Shown: in pieces, positions 51,862 to 60,130 of the stretch
Layout: every line of letters starts with the position of its first letter
How positions within the stretch are numbered: position 1 is the first letter of the stretch
NCBI GenBank assembly: GCA_963850915.1
Contig: CAWKND010000011.1
Location: 348,048 to 412,047, forward strand
Length of the DNA: 64,000 nt
Direction of reading: 5' to 3'
Source: CAVTWH01 sp963850915
GTDB taxonomy: Bacteria; Actinomycetota; Actinomycetes; Mycobacteriales; Micromonosporaceae
The notes under the pieces: model-generated
What the model was told of the DNA's origin: nothing
Seen by the model: the letters and a program-made list of their open reading frames with translations, nothing else
Databases searched by the model: none
Made by a program: the position numbers and the translations under genes

Positions 51862-53115
51862 ATGACGACAGCAGAAGCAGCGCTCGAGCGGGAGACGGCA
51901 CCGGCATCGGCCGGCCGATGGGCGATCACGGCGGTGTTCCTGCTCAACGGCCTGACCCTGACCAGCTATATCGTCCGGGTACCGACGCTGAAGATCGACC
52001 ACCACCTCAGCAATGGCCAACTCGGCCTGATGGGTACGTTCTTCGGCGGCGCAGCACTGGTCGCGATGCAGTTCGTCGGCGCGTCGGTGGCCAGGTTCGG
52101 CAGCGCCCGGATCATCCGGCTGGCGCTGCTGGCGATGCCGATCGTGTTGGTAGGTATCGGTTTCAGCCGTGGCGTGGTGCAGCTCTTCGTCGCGGTCACG
52201 GTGCTGGGCGTGGTGCACGGCACCCTCGACGTCGCGATGAACGCCCACGCCGTCGCGGTGGAGCGGCTCCGGCAGCGCCCCATCATGAGCGGCTGCCACG
52301 CCGCGTGGAGCATCAGCGCGGTCATCGCCTCACTGACCGGCGCGGCCCTCATCCAGGCCCGCATCCCGCTCGACGTACACCTGCTCGCGGTCGGCCTGGT
52401 GGTGATCGTCGCCGGCCTGGTCGCCGGCCGCTTCCTGCTGCCGGCAACGATCGACCAGCGCTCCGAACCACAGACCAAGGAGCCTCGCTGGTACGGGCTG
52501 CCAGCCAGCTGGCGTACCGGCTGGACCCGTACCCTCGTCCTGCTCGGCCTCACCGGGCTGGTACTGATGATCTGTGAGGGCGCGGCGCTCGGCTGGAGCG
52601 GCGTCTTCCTGCACGACAACCGGGGCGCGACACTCCCCGTGGCGGCCGTGGCCGTCACCGTCTACACCGGCTGCCAGACCAGCATCCGCCTCATCGGTGA
52701 CCGGCTGCAGCTGCGGTACGGGTCGGCCAACCTGTTCCGGGTCGGTGGCGCGGTCGGCTCGATCGGCCTGCTGCTCGCCGTCTTCAGCCCAGCGCCACCG
52801 GCCGCGATCGCCGGCTTCGCGGTCTTCGGGCTCGGTACCGCCATCCTGCTGCCACTGACCTTCAGCGCGGTCGGGCACGCCGGCGGTACGGGTCCCGGTG
52901 CGGCAGCCAACCTGTCCCGGTTCAGCACCTTCACGTACGCCGGGATCCTGTTGGGGCCGGCCGTGATCGGCTGGGTCGCCCAGGGCATCGGCCTGATCTG
53001 GACCCTCGCCGCGCTGTTCCCGTTCCTTGTCGCCGTGGCCCTCAACGGGCTCCCTGCCGCGCGGGCTACTCGTGGTCGGGAGCCGGTGCCGGCTCAACGC
53101 CGAGGAGACTCCTGA
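51862..53115 (+). CDS. MFS transporter
   Basis: 417 residues with twelve hydrophobic helices. The first helix region (VFLLNGLTLTSYIVRVPTLKIDHHLSNGQLGLMGTFFGGAALVAM) and the second-half block (GLGTAILLPLTFSAVGHAGGTGPGAAANLSRFSTFTYAGILLGPAVIGWV) match the YbjJ/fucose-permease-like MFS group. ATG 51862 follows CGGGGAACGG. Its 3' end overlaps the convergent ArsR gene by 50 nt. The substrate is not known. It lies 97 nt after the dehydrogenase gene on the same strand and could share its control. Confidence 0.88.
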   Translation: MTTAEAALERETAPASAGRWAITAVFLLNGLTLTSYIVRVPTLKIDHHLSNGQLGLMGTFFGGAALVAMQFVGASVARFGSARIIRLALLAMPIVLVGIGFSRGVVQLFVAVTVLGVVHGTLDVAMNAHAVAVERLRQRPIMSGCHAAWSISAVIASLTGAALIQARIPLDVHLLAVGLVVIVAGLVAGRFLLPATIDQRSEPQTKEPRWYGLPASWRTGWTRTLVLLGLTGLVLMICEGAALGWSGVFLHDNRGATLPVAAVAVTVYTGCQTSIRLIGDRLQLRYGSANLFRVGGAVGSIGLLLAVFSPAPPAAIAGFAVFGLGTAILLPLTFSAVGHAGGTGPGAAANLSRFSTFTYAGILLGPAVIGWVAQGIGLIWTLAALFPFLVAVALNGLPAARATRGREPVPAQRRGDS

Positions 53116-53377
53116 GTGCCGCGACGTGTCCGGCGTAGGCGAGCCTGCCCGCGGGCGTGAGCTGGACCCAGGTCTTCACCCGGCCCAGACCGGTGGGTTT
53201 GGAGACCGCCACATAGCCGGCGTCCTGCAGTACCTTCAGGTGCTTGCTCAGCACCGAGTCGGCCACCCCGAGTACGTCGCGCAGCACGCTGAACTCCGCG
53301 CTGGACAAGGCATCCAGCAGCGCGCAGATCCGCAGCCGGTTCGGCGCGTGTACCACCTCGTCGAACTGCCCGGTCAT
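53066..53377 (-). CDS. Winged-helix regulator (ArsR/DUF4364-like)
   Basis: 103 residues. NRLRICALLDALSSAEFSVLRDVLGVADSVLSKHLKVLQDAGYVAVSKPTGLGRVKTWVQLTPAGRLAY is a complete transcriptional winged helix of the wHTH_27 type. The ATG at 53377 overlaps the stop of the preceding membrane-protein gene (ATGA), so the two are coupled. It probably regulates its own operon through the direct repeats at 53823-53859. Its last 17 codons overlap the convergent MFS gene. Confidence 0.87.
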   Translation of the reverse strand: MTGQFDEVVHAPNRLRICALLDALSSAEFSVLRDVLGVADSVLSKHLKVLQDAGYVAVSKPTGLGRVKTWVQLTPAGRLAYAGHVAALRSLLGVEPAPAPDHE

Positions 53378-53820
53378 GCGCCTGCCCGCAGCTGGGCGCG
53401 TAGCGCGGTGTCGAACCGGCGCCCGAGGAACACCGCGCCGGCGAACGCCACCGCGGCCAGGCACCAGACCGGCCAGGTCAGCTCGGTCCAGTAGGAGACG
53501 GACCACGAGGTCACCATCGCCGCAGCCACCAGCACGCCCAGGGCTCTGGCCCACCGGGCGGCGCGGCCCCGCGCGTCCAGGCCGGAGATCCAGATGCCGG
53601 TCAGCCGGCGGTACGCACCCGCGAGCGCACCGCACGCGGCGAGGAACAGCACGATGGCGATCGCTTTGACGGCGGTACTGCCGAGGCTGACCGCCACGAT
53701 GTAGCCAGCCAGCAGCAGTCCGAGAATCGGGTGGTACCACCAGGGTGTGGTCAGCCGGTCGGCGACGGCCGCCCGTGCCTGCGCGATGATGGCCAACTGA
53801 TCGCTGTGCTGGTTTTCCAT
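53374..53820 (-). CDS. Membrane protein coupled to winged-helix regulator
   Basis: 148 residues with four hydrophobic helices (ILGLLLAGYIVAVSLGS, AIAIVLFLAACGALAGAY, ALGVLVAAAMVTSWSVSYW, WPVWCLAAVAFAGAVFLG). The N-terminal 25 residues are cytoplasmic and charged. This arrangement of a small four-helix protein followed directly by a wHTH regulator is recurrent in actinomycetes. ATG 53820 has no Shine-Dalgarno and directly follows the second repeat copy. Function unknown. Confidence 0.82.
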   Translation of the reverse strand: MENQHSDQLAIIAQARAAVADRLTTPWWYHPILGLLLAGYIVAVSLGSTAVKAIAIVLFLAACGALAGAYRRLTGIWISGLDARGRAARWARALGVLVAAAMVTSWSVSYWTELTWPVWCLAAVAFAGAVFLGRRFDTALRAQLRAGA

Positions 53821-53822
53821 AG

Positions 53823-53859
53823 CGGAAAGTCAATCACATTCCAAGACGGAAAGTCAATC
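53823..53859. promoter_or_regulatory. Direct repeats upstream of membrane protein/regulator operon
   Basis: CGGAAAGTCAATC occurs at 53823-53835 and 53847-53859, 24 bp apart. Read on the - strand each gives GATTGACTTTCCG, which includes a TTGACT -35-like hexamer. The proximal copy is only 2 nt from the ATG, so bound regulator would block both transcription and translation start. Confidence 0.6.
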
Positions 53860-53996
53860 GAACTCAGGCAGTACCGTGCCGCGCCAGGCCGCCGATTCGA
53901 TCAGGAATCGAGAAGCACCGGGGTTTCCCCGGGCCTAGCCTTCTCTCAGATGGCCGGCAGCACGCCGAGCCTTGATCCTGGAGAGGTGGTCCGCGA

Positions 53997-54446
53997 ATGC
54001 CCGCCAAGAGTGCCAAGGACGAGTCCGAGGGCTTCAGCGCCGAGGAGCGCGCCGCGATGAAGGAGCGCGCCGCCGAGCTGCGCGCCGAGGGCAGGAAGGG
54101 CGCGAAGAAGGCCGACGGGCTGCAGGCGGTACTCGACCAGATCGAGAAGATGGCGCCCGAGGACCGTGCGCTCGCCGAACGCGTACACGTGACAGTCACC
54201 GCCACCGCCCCGGAGCTGTCGCCGAAGACCTGGTACGGGATGCCCGCCTACGCCAACGAGGACGGCAAGGTCGTCGTGTTCTTCCAGGACTCGGGCAAGT
54301 TCAACTACCGGTACTCCACCCTGGGCTTCCAGGACGCGGCCAACCTCGACGACGGGGGCCTGTGGCCGGTGGCGTACGCACTCCAGAAGTGGAGCCCGGC
54401 GGTGGAGAAGAAGGTCGTCGCGCTGGTCCGGGCAGCGATCTCCTGA
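53997..54446 (+). CDS. DUF1801 family protein
   Basis: 149 residues. The C-terminal ~100 residues match DUF1801 (YdhG-like): APEDRALAERVHVTVTATAPELSPKTWYGMPAYANEDGKVVVFFQDSGKFNYRYSTLGF and the final helix VEKKVVALVRAAI. The N-terminal 40 residues are highly charged and helical (AERAAMKERAAELRAEGRKGAKKA), a common extension in actinobacteria. ATG 53997 has GGAGAGG upstream. Biochemical function unknown. Confidence 0.88.
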   Translation: MPAKSAKDESEGFSAEERAAMKERAAELRAEGRKGAKKADGLQAVLDQIEKMAPEDRALAERVHVTVTATAPELSPKTWYGMPAYANEDGKVVVFFQDSGKFNYRYSTLGFQDAANLDDGGLWPVAYALQKWSPAVEKKVVALVRAAIS

Positions 54447-54462
54447 GGCTCGACCAGGCTGG

Positions 54463-55129
54463 TCAAACGGCGGTGAGCAACGCGTCCAGCGGCCGCGGCA
54501 AGGTACCCCCGCCAACCGCCTCCTCGACGAGCAGCCGTGCGTAGCGCAGCTTCCGGCGCGAGCCGCTGCCCAGGAACCGCCGCAGCTGCGCTTCGGGCTG
54601 CCGGCCGCGCCAGACGGGCTGGTTCTGCAGCGAACGGAGCGACCCCAGGTCGCCCTGCGAGTCGAAGAGCGCTTCGACCCCCGCGGTACCCACGGCACGG
54701 ATCAGCTCGTCTTCCAGATCGTTGACGCAGACGTAGAACCCGAGCTGCTCCATATCGGCGCGGGTACCGGGCGAGCCGACCCGGGTAGCGACCAGCGCAC
54801 GGCGGAAGATCTCCTCCTCGTGCAGGTCGCACAGGCCGGCAAGGCGCATCGGGGTGGCCAACCGGCCCAAGCTCGTCAGCACGCGACCGATCGCGTGCGC
54901 CCCGCCGATCGGTACCACGATGATCCGCTCCGCCTCAAAGATCGCGGCCGCGACACCGGGCGGCCGTCTCCACCGCGATCTGGTCACTGATGCCCTCGAC
55001 GAGTACCACGGCAGCGGCCCCGTCGACCTTCGCCAGCGCGCGGGCCGTCGCCTGGATCGGGGCGGCGGGGCCGCTCACGTAGCCATCGAGCGCCTTGCGG
55101 GCCAGCTCACGGCGATTGGTGACGTCCAC
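54463..55129 (-). pseudogene. TOPRIM domain protein (OLD-like), one frameshift
   Basis: A protein of about 220 residues in two frames. The first (from 55129) reads ATARALAKVDGAAAVVLVEGISDQIAVETAA, the TOPRIM Glu motif as found in OLD-family nucleases. It stops after GRDL. One base too many in the AAA run at 54937-54939 explains this: the second frame continues EAERIIVVPIGGAHAIGRVL and then LAGLCDLHEEEIFRRAL, the acidic TOPRIM motif. No ATPase domain is present, so it is a stand-alone TOPRIM protein. A homopolymer indel is a classic sequence error, but real loss cannot be excluded. Confidence 0.7.
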
Positions 55130-55324
55130 AGCTCACCAGCCTTGCCCCTCGGGTACCTCGTACCCCAGCCGCCCCTTGGCCCCCGGGCCGCCGTGCGACG
55201 GCTTGCCGTCGGCGGTCAACATCCCAGCTCGTCGGGCGCGGCCATGACCGCAATCATCGTCGATGCGCCGGACGGCCGCCATGCGATTAGCGAGGGTCGA
55301 CGCCGCCGGCCGACAGTTCGATGG

Positions 55325-55358
55325 TTGACAGTTAGAGTTCAAACAGTTAGAGTTCTAA
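55325..55358 (+). promoter_or_regulatory. Leaderless MarR promoter with overlapping operator
   Basis: TTGACA at 55325-55330 and TAGAGT at 55348-55353 are spaced by exactly 17 nt. The predicted +1 falls at about 55360-55361, the MarR ATG, so the mRNA would be leaderless; no Shine-Dalgarno is present. CAGTTAGAGTTC is repeated at 55329-55340 and 55344-55355, and TTAGA-GT-TCTAA at 55347-55358 is a palindrome over the -10. MarR binding here would shut off its own promoter. Confidence 0.72.
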
Positions 55359-55360
55359 AC

Positions 55361-55801
55361 ATGGACGCACCAAGGCTCACCAGCACGCTCGACCTGGTCC
55401 GCTGGATCGGATGGGCGCAGCGGAAGGCCGGCGAGGACTGGATCCGGGCCCGCGAACTCAGCCACGAGCAGGCCTTCACCCTCGGTTATCTGGACCAGAA
55501 CCCCGGTACGATCCAGCGCGATATCGCACGGATCAGCCGCACCAGCGCGGCCAGCGTCTCCAGCCTGCTGCAGGGACTCGAGCGCCGCGGCCTCGTCGAG
55601 CGCCGCACGGAGAGCGGCGACGAGCGCAGTAAACGCGTCTACGCGACGCCGGCCGGCAGCGAGCTCATCGCCGGATTCGAAGCCGCGATGGCCGCCGCCG
55701 ACGAGACCATCCTGGCCCCCTTGGACGAGGCCGAGCGCGCCGCCCTGCACACGCTGCTCAGCAAGATCACCGCGGAGCTGCCGCAGCCGATCCGGCCGTA
55801 A
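55361..55801 (+). CDS. MarR family regulator
   Basis: 146 residues. FTLGYLDQNPGTIQRDIARISRTSAASVSSLLQGLERRGLVERRTESGDERSKRVYATPAGSELI is the MarR winged helix with the conserved DERSKR wing. ATG 55361 directly follows the promoter and operator. It is followed 115 nt later by the MATE exporter gene on the same strand, which it most likely controls, as is common for MarR-MATE pairs. The inducer is unknown. Confidence 0.92.
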   Translation: MDAPRLTSTLDLVRWIGWAQRKAGEDWIRARELSHEQAFTLGYLDQNPGTIQRDIARISRTSAASVSSLLQGLERRGLVERRTESGDERSKRVYATPAGSELIAGFEAAMAAADETILAPLDEAERAALHTLLSKITAELPQPIRP

Positions 55802-55916
55802 CGCGGCCGCGCGGCCCGGCCGCGCATCCAGAACATTCCCACGCCACGCCGGCGTAAAGCCGAGCGCGCGCTCGACCCTGCCCGGGCTCGAACCTGCGGA
55901 GAACAAAGGAGCAGTC

Positions 55917-57359
55917 ATGACCACCACGACCCTCGAATCCCCCGCGCAGGCCGATGCCGTCGGCACCAACCGCTGGTACCTGTCCGCCGCGCCGATCGTC
56001 CGCGCCCTCGTGCACCTCTGCGTACCGATGGCCGCCGCGATGATCGTCGGCGCCGTCTACAACGTCATCAACGCCGGCTTCATCGGCTCGCTCCACAACA
56101 CCTCACTGCTCGCCGCGATCACGTTCGGTACGCCGCTGCTCGGCCTGGTCATGGCGGTCGGCGGCGTATTCGGCGTGGGCGGCAGCGCGCTGATCTCGCG
56201 GCTGCTCGGCGCGGCGGAGCATGATCCCGCGAAGGGCGCCGAGATCAAACACGTCTCGTCGTTCGCGATGTGGGGCTCGGTGATCACCGGAGTCGTGTTC
56301 GGCGGTGTCGGGCTACTCCTGCTGCACCCGCTCGTGTCGGTACTCGGTGCGAACGCCGCCGCCGTTTCCGCGACCCGCTCGTACGTCGCCGTCATGCTCG
56401 CCTTCGTCCCGGTACTCGCCGCGGCGTTCTGCCTGGAGCAGCTCGTACGGGCGGAGGGCGCGGCGCGCCAGTCGATGATCGGGCTCATCGCGTCCACGGT
56501 CGCGAACCTCGTCTTCGACGTCCTGTTCATCCTGGTACTCCACTGGGGCGTGGCCGGCGCCGCGCTCTCGATGGGACTCGCGAACCTGGTCGTCGTCGGC
56601 TACTTCGCGATCTGGCTGGCACGGCACAGCGAGTACCTGAGCCTCGCACCGCGCTGGTTCACCCTCTCGCCGAACGTCCTGAAGCCTGTCTTCGGCGTGG
56701 GCGCCGGCGAGCTGATCCAGTCCGCCTTCCTGATCGTCACCACGCTCGTGCTGAACAACCTCGCGGTCGCGTACGGCGACGGGCCGCTCGCGGCCATGGG
56801 CGTCGCGGTCCGCATCGCGCAGGTACCGGAGTTCCTGGTGATGGGCGTCACGATCGGCGTACTGCCACTGCTCGCCTACTCGTACGGCAAGGGCGATCGG
56901 CACCGTCTCACGGCGGCTCTGCGCGCATCCGCGATCACGGTGGGCGGCATCGTGCTGATCTTCTCGACCACCGTGTTCGTACTCCGCGACCAGGTGTTCT
57001 CCGCGTTCGTGGCCGACCCCTCGGTCCTCGCGATCGGCGTCACGATCCTCACCGCACAGCTGGTGGCGATGATCGCGAACGGATTCACCGGACTCATCAC
57101 GTCGCTGTTCCAGGCGACCGGACGCTCGGTACCGGCGATCGTGCTGTCGATGGCGCAGGGCGTCCTGTTCATCCCGGTCGTGCTGCTCGGCAACCTCTGG
57201 TTCGGGCTGCCCGGCATCATCTGGGCACTGACCGTCACCGAGTGCACCGTGTTCCTCGTCGGCGTCGTGATGTGGCTGGCCTCCCGTCGCGCGATCGACC
57301 GCGGCCTCGCCGAGGGCAACCCGGAGCGCGCCGAGGGCGTACTCGAGCAGGCCGCCTAA
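55917..57359 (+). CDS. MATE family efflux transporter
   Basis: 480 residues with twelve membrane helices in two similar halves. Residues VHLCVPMAAAMIVGAVYNVINAGFIG near the start and GVGAGELIQSAFLIVTTLVLNNLAVAYG at the start of the second half are the paired MATE signature regions. GGVFGVGGSALISRLLGA and VTIGVLPLLAYSYGKGDRHR are further MATE-typical segments. ATG 55917 has AAAGGAG upstream. It exports cationic drugs or other toxic compounds by H+ or Na+ antiport. It is followed closely by the convergent SnoaL-like gene. Confidence 0.93.
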   Translation: MTTTTLESPAQADAVGTNRWYLSAAPIVRALVHLCVPMAAAMIVGAVYNVINAGFIGSLHNTSLLAAITFGTPLLGLVMAVGGVFGVGGSALISRLLGAAEHDPAKGAEIKHVSSFAMWGSVITGVVFGGVGLLLLHPLVSVLGANAAAVSATRSYVAVMLAFVPVLAAAFCLEQLVRAEGAARQSMIGLIASTVANLVFDVLFILVLHWGVAGAALSMGLANLVVVGYFAIWLARHSEYLSLAPRWFTLSPNVLKPVFGVGAGELIQSAFLIVTTLVLNNLAVAYGDGPLAAMGVAVRIAQVPEFLVMGVTIGVLPLLAYSYGKGDRHRLTAALRASAITVGGIVLIFSTTVFVLRDQVFSAFVADPSVLAIGVTILTAQLVAMIANGFTGLITSLFQATGRSVPAIVLSMAQGVLFIPVVLLGNLWFGLPGIIWALTVTECTVFLVGVVMWLASRRAIDRGLAEGNPERAEGVLEQAA

Positions 57360-57365
57360 ACAGGG

Positions 57366-57731
57366 CTACGCGAGCCGCGATACCTGGTAGTGGCTGATGA
57401 GCCAGGCGTCGCCGGTACGGCGCACGATGATGCTGAGGTAGACGGTCAGCACCGGCCGGTCGGTGAAGCCGAAGTCGACGCTCAGGTAGCCGAGGACCAG
57501 GTTGTCCGCGAGGCGCCTGGCTTCCCGGATGGTGTACGTCGCCGTCATGCCGATGGGCTGGGCGTCGTAGTACTCGGCGACGCTATCCGGCCCGACGCTG
57601 TACGGATGCAGGCCCTGGAAGATCGCGTCCTCGGTGAACTGCGCCGCCACGCGCTTCGGGTCATGCGCGTCGACGGCGGACTTCCACCGATCGAGGACGG
57701 TACCCAGAATTTCGGTCTCGCTGGTGGTCAT
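57366..57731 (-). CDS. SnoaL-like / NTF2-fold protein
   Basis: 121 residues with the cone-shaped NTF2 fold. The N-terminal helix (ETEILGTVLDRWKSAVDAHD), AAQFTEDAIFQGLHPYSVGPDSVAEYY, and the strands DNLVLGYLSVDFGF and VLTVYLSIIVRRTGDAWLISHYQVS match the SgcJ/EcaC group. ATG 57731 follows AAGGCAAGG. Members include isomerases, cyclases and ligand-binding proteins; no catalytic residue set is evident here. It lies 107 nt downstream of the SDR gene and is probably cotranscribed with it. Confidence 0.85.
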   Translation of the reverse strand: MTTSETEILGTVLDRWKSAVDAHDPKRVAAQFTEDAIFQGLHPYSVGPDSVAEYYDAQPIGMTATYTIREARRLADNLVLGYLSVDFGFTDRPVLTVYLSIIVRRTGDAWLISHYQVSRLA

Positions 57732-57837
57732 CCTTGCCTTCTCTCCGTATTCGGGCCCCTTCGGCAGGGCGAGCGCCACGCCGGAGAGGCTGAGCGGTAT
57801 TTCGCGGGTGGGCGCGAGCCCCGGGCTCGATCGGGGC

Positions 57838-58545
57838 TCAGTGGCCGGCGCTCTGACCGCCGTCCACGTGCAGAATCTCGCCGGTGACGAACCCGGCCGT
57901 CTCGAGATAGATGATCGCGTCGACAACGTCGCTGACTTCACCTACCCGGCCGATCGGGTGCTGGCCGGCGAGGAACTCGTATGCCTCGGCCGGTTGCATC
58001 GGGGTACGGATGACGCCAAGGGAGACGGCGTTGACCCGGATGCCGCGGCTGGCGTACTCGATCGCCAGTGACTTCGTGACAGCGTTGAGACCGCCCTTGG
58101 TGAGCGAGGCAAGCGCCGACGGTATTTGGCTGTTGGCGTGGTCGGTGAGGCTCGTCGAGATGTTGACGACGTGTCCGCCGCCCTGGGCGAGCATTGCCGC
58201 GATGGCCCGCTTCGACACCCCGAAGAACCCACGCAGGTTGACTCCGGTGGCCAGGTCGTAGTCCTCGTCGGTGTATTCGGTGAACGGCTTGGCGACGAAT
58301 ACGCCGGCGTTGTTGACCAGCGTATCGATGCGACCGAACGCCTCGAGGCCCTGCTCGATGACGCGGGCACCGACGGCCGGGTCGGCGATGTCTCCCGCGA
58401 CGGTCAGCACCAGCGGGTCGTCGGACGGAGCAATCGAACGGGAGTTGGCGACAACCGCACAGCCGAGCTTGCGATAGGCGGTTACCAGCGCCGCACCGAT
58501 GCCCTGGGACGCGCCGGTGATGACGGCGACCTTCCGAGTACCCAT
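57838..58545 (-). CDS. SDR family oxidoreductase, atypical active site
   Basis: A 235-residue short-chain dehydrogenase. VAVITGASQGIGAAL is the TGxxxGIG cofactor loop, LVNNAGVF the NNAG motif and ISTSLTDHA the catalytic Ser region. In the following segment ALASLTKGGLNAVTKSLA the Lys is kept, but the position four residues before it is Ala where classical SDRs have Tyr. This exact pattern recurs in a known SDR subgroup, so it is not a random mutation. The C-terminal GEILHVDGGQSAGH is normal. It is divergent from the decayed LysR gene. The substrate is unknown. Confidence 0.9.
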   Translation of the reverse strand: MGTRKVAVITGASQGIGAALVTAYRKLGCAVVANSRSIAPSDDPLVLTVAGDIADPAVGARVIEQGLEAFGRIDTLVNNAGVFVAKPFTEYTDEDYDLATGVNLRGFFGVSKRAIAAMLAQGGGHVVNISTSLTDHANSQIPSALASLTKGGLNAVTKSLAIEYASRGIRVNAVSLGVIRTPMQPAEAYEFLAGQHPIGRVGEVSDVVDAIIYLETAGFVTGEILHVDGGQSAGH

Positions 58546-58689
58546 TGGCTTCTCCTTCTTTCTGCCGGTTGCGGGTCCATGCCCCGCACCATGTCGGTCC
58601 GTCGCCCTCGGTGCGGCCGCCCGCCGTCCACCACGACCGGCTCACTCTCTGCCGGTAGGTGGCGCCCCGTACCGCATTACGATGTGCCG

Positions 58690-59221
58690 GTGGAGCTACG
58701 CCAGCCGCGCTACTTCGTCGCGGCAGCCGAGGAGCTCAGCTTCGGCCGGGCCGCTGAGCGCTTGCGCATCGCCGGCCCGTCACTTTCTCAGCAGATCAAG
58801 GCCCTGGAACGGGACTTGGGGGTACGGCTGTTCGACCGTGACCGCCGCTCGGTCACGCTCACCGCCTCCGGCGAGGCGATGCTTTTCTAGACCCGACGGT
58901 GGCATCACCGGCCCGGCGTTCTTCAATCACGTACGCAGACTCCGCCGTCCGGTCATCAACTCGCCGAAAGGCCAGAACGCACTGGTACCACCTGACCTCA
59001 CGCAGTTGCCGGTGGTGGAGCCGGCGCCCTACTGGACGTGGGCCCCCGGATCCCGGCGGGACGAGACACGGCCGGCCGTGCAGGCCACGATCGAAGCGCT
59101 GGCCCACGATGCCGGCAGGCTCGGCCTGGACGCCGAAACGGCTTGGCTGCGGGCGGGCGACCCGTTCCGAGCTACCGTGCCGCCCGACCCGGATCGCTCG
59201 GGTGGGGCGACAACGGTGTGA
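58690..59221 (+). pseudogene. LysR family regulator remnant with internal deletion
   Basis: The N terminus is intact: GTG 58690, then LRQPRYFVAAAEELSFGRAAERLRIAGPSLSQQIKALERDLGVRLFDRDRRSVTLTASG, a full LysR helix-turn-helix, ending at a stop after 66 codons. From about 59010, in a different frame, comes a LysR-like C terminus (APYWTWAPGSRRDETRPAVQATIEAL) ending at TGA 59221. About 170 codons of effector domain are missing, so this is a deletion and not a read error. It is divergent from the SDR gene, which it once probably regulated. Confidence 0.75.
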
Positions 59222-59471
59222 CGCCGTCGCGCCGCCACACACGCAGTGGCATCGACGCCAGCAGCGTTTCCAGCTGATCCGCATCGTCCGCACTGAACAG
59301 CCCCCAGGTACGCCACTCGCCCGGTGCCAGCGGCGGCCGCCACAGCCGCAGCAGATTCCCCTGGGCCACCAGCTCGGCTGCCCGGGCGGCTTCGCGCCTG
59401 CGCAGTTCGGCGACCTCATCGTCCGACGTGCCGTCGGGCACCGTCGTCACCATGTCAACCAGAAACTCCAC
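59172..59471 (-). CDS. Muconolactone delta-isomerase-like protein
   Basis: A 99-residue protein. EFLVDMVTTVPDGTSDDEVAELRRREAARAAELVAQGNLLRLWRPPLAPGEWRTWGLFSADDADQLETLLASMPL is the ferredoxin-like dimeric fold of muconolactone isomerase, with the conserved Arg-Leu-Trp-Arg block. GTG 59471 has GGAGGAG upstream. The C-terminal 15 residues overlap the LysR remnant. No other catechol pathway genes are nearby, so the substrate may differ from muconolactone. Confidence 0.85.
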   Translation of the reverse strand: MEFLVDMVTTVPDGTSDDEVAELRRREAARAAELVAQGNLLRLWRPPLAPGEWRTWGLFSADDADQLETLLASMPLRVWRRDGVTPLSPHPSDPGRAAR

Positions 59472-59652
59472 AGCTCCTCCAGCCGCCGTAGCCCGCTCCA
59501 CACTAACCACACGGAGGCCACCGGATAGCGCGTAACAGCGCAGCTGATCGGAGTCGCGAGAACCGCGCACGCGCTGATCGGCCGTCCGCGAACGTCCGCA
59601 GCCCCGTCGGCGCCGCGGACGGCTCGGGCAAACAGTGACGCGGGAGATCGCG

Positions 59653-59885
59653 TCAGTTGACCGGCGAAATCATCCCGCCGTTGACGTAAACCGTTTGTGC
59701 GGTGACCCACCGCGTTTCCGGCGCCGCGAGAAATCGCATGACGGCGGCCGCATCCGCGTCATCGACGCCGTTGTAGTGCACGAGAACGTTGGCGCCGTCG
59801 CCGGCCAGCGATACGGCGAACAGTTCCCCGAGGTTTTTCGCGCCGCCGTGACAATGGCGACTTTCCGGCCTGGTTTTCCAGTCAT
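59653..59885 (-). pseudogene. SDR remnant
   Basis: The ends of an SDR joined by a large deletion. ATG 59885 begins MTGKPGRKVAIVT. One frame over it reads GAKNLGELFAVSLAGDGANVLVHYNG, the cofactor-binding start, and then directly AAAVMRFLAAPETRWVTAQTVYVNGGMISPVN, the usual SDR C terminus. About 180 central residues are missing and the total length is not a multiple of 3. It is a real decayed gene. Confidence 0.75.
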
Positions 59886-60130
59886 CTGTCTACCCCCCGT
59901 TGCGGCGCCGCACGGCTCGCGGCCGCACGGGGCTCGAACGCCCCACGCTAGTCGCGGCTGAGCGATGGCACGGGGATTCGGCTCACGCCCTACGGCACCC
60001 CGGCCGATCCCGGAGCGGTCCTGCCCGCGCCCAGCACGTTGGCACGCCGGCCATGAACCCGCGGTCGGCGGCAAGGTACTGCGGCGGCAGGGGGTAACTC
60101 GGCGCTGTGTTCGCTGCTGCCCGTCTGCGT

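Noticed and set aside
55133..55222. 29-codon - strand frame (MLTADGKPSHGGPGAKGRLGY...) upstream of the TOPRIM gene
   Set aside because: Too short to support without homologues, although its composition looks protein-like.
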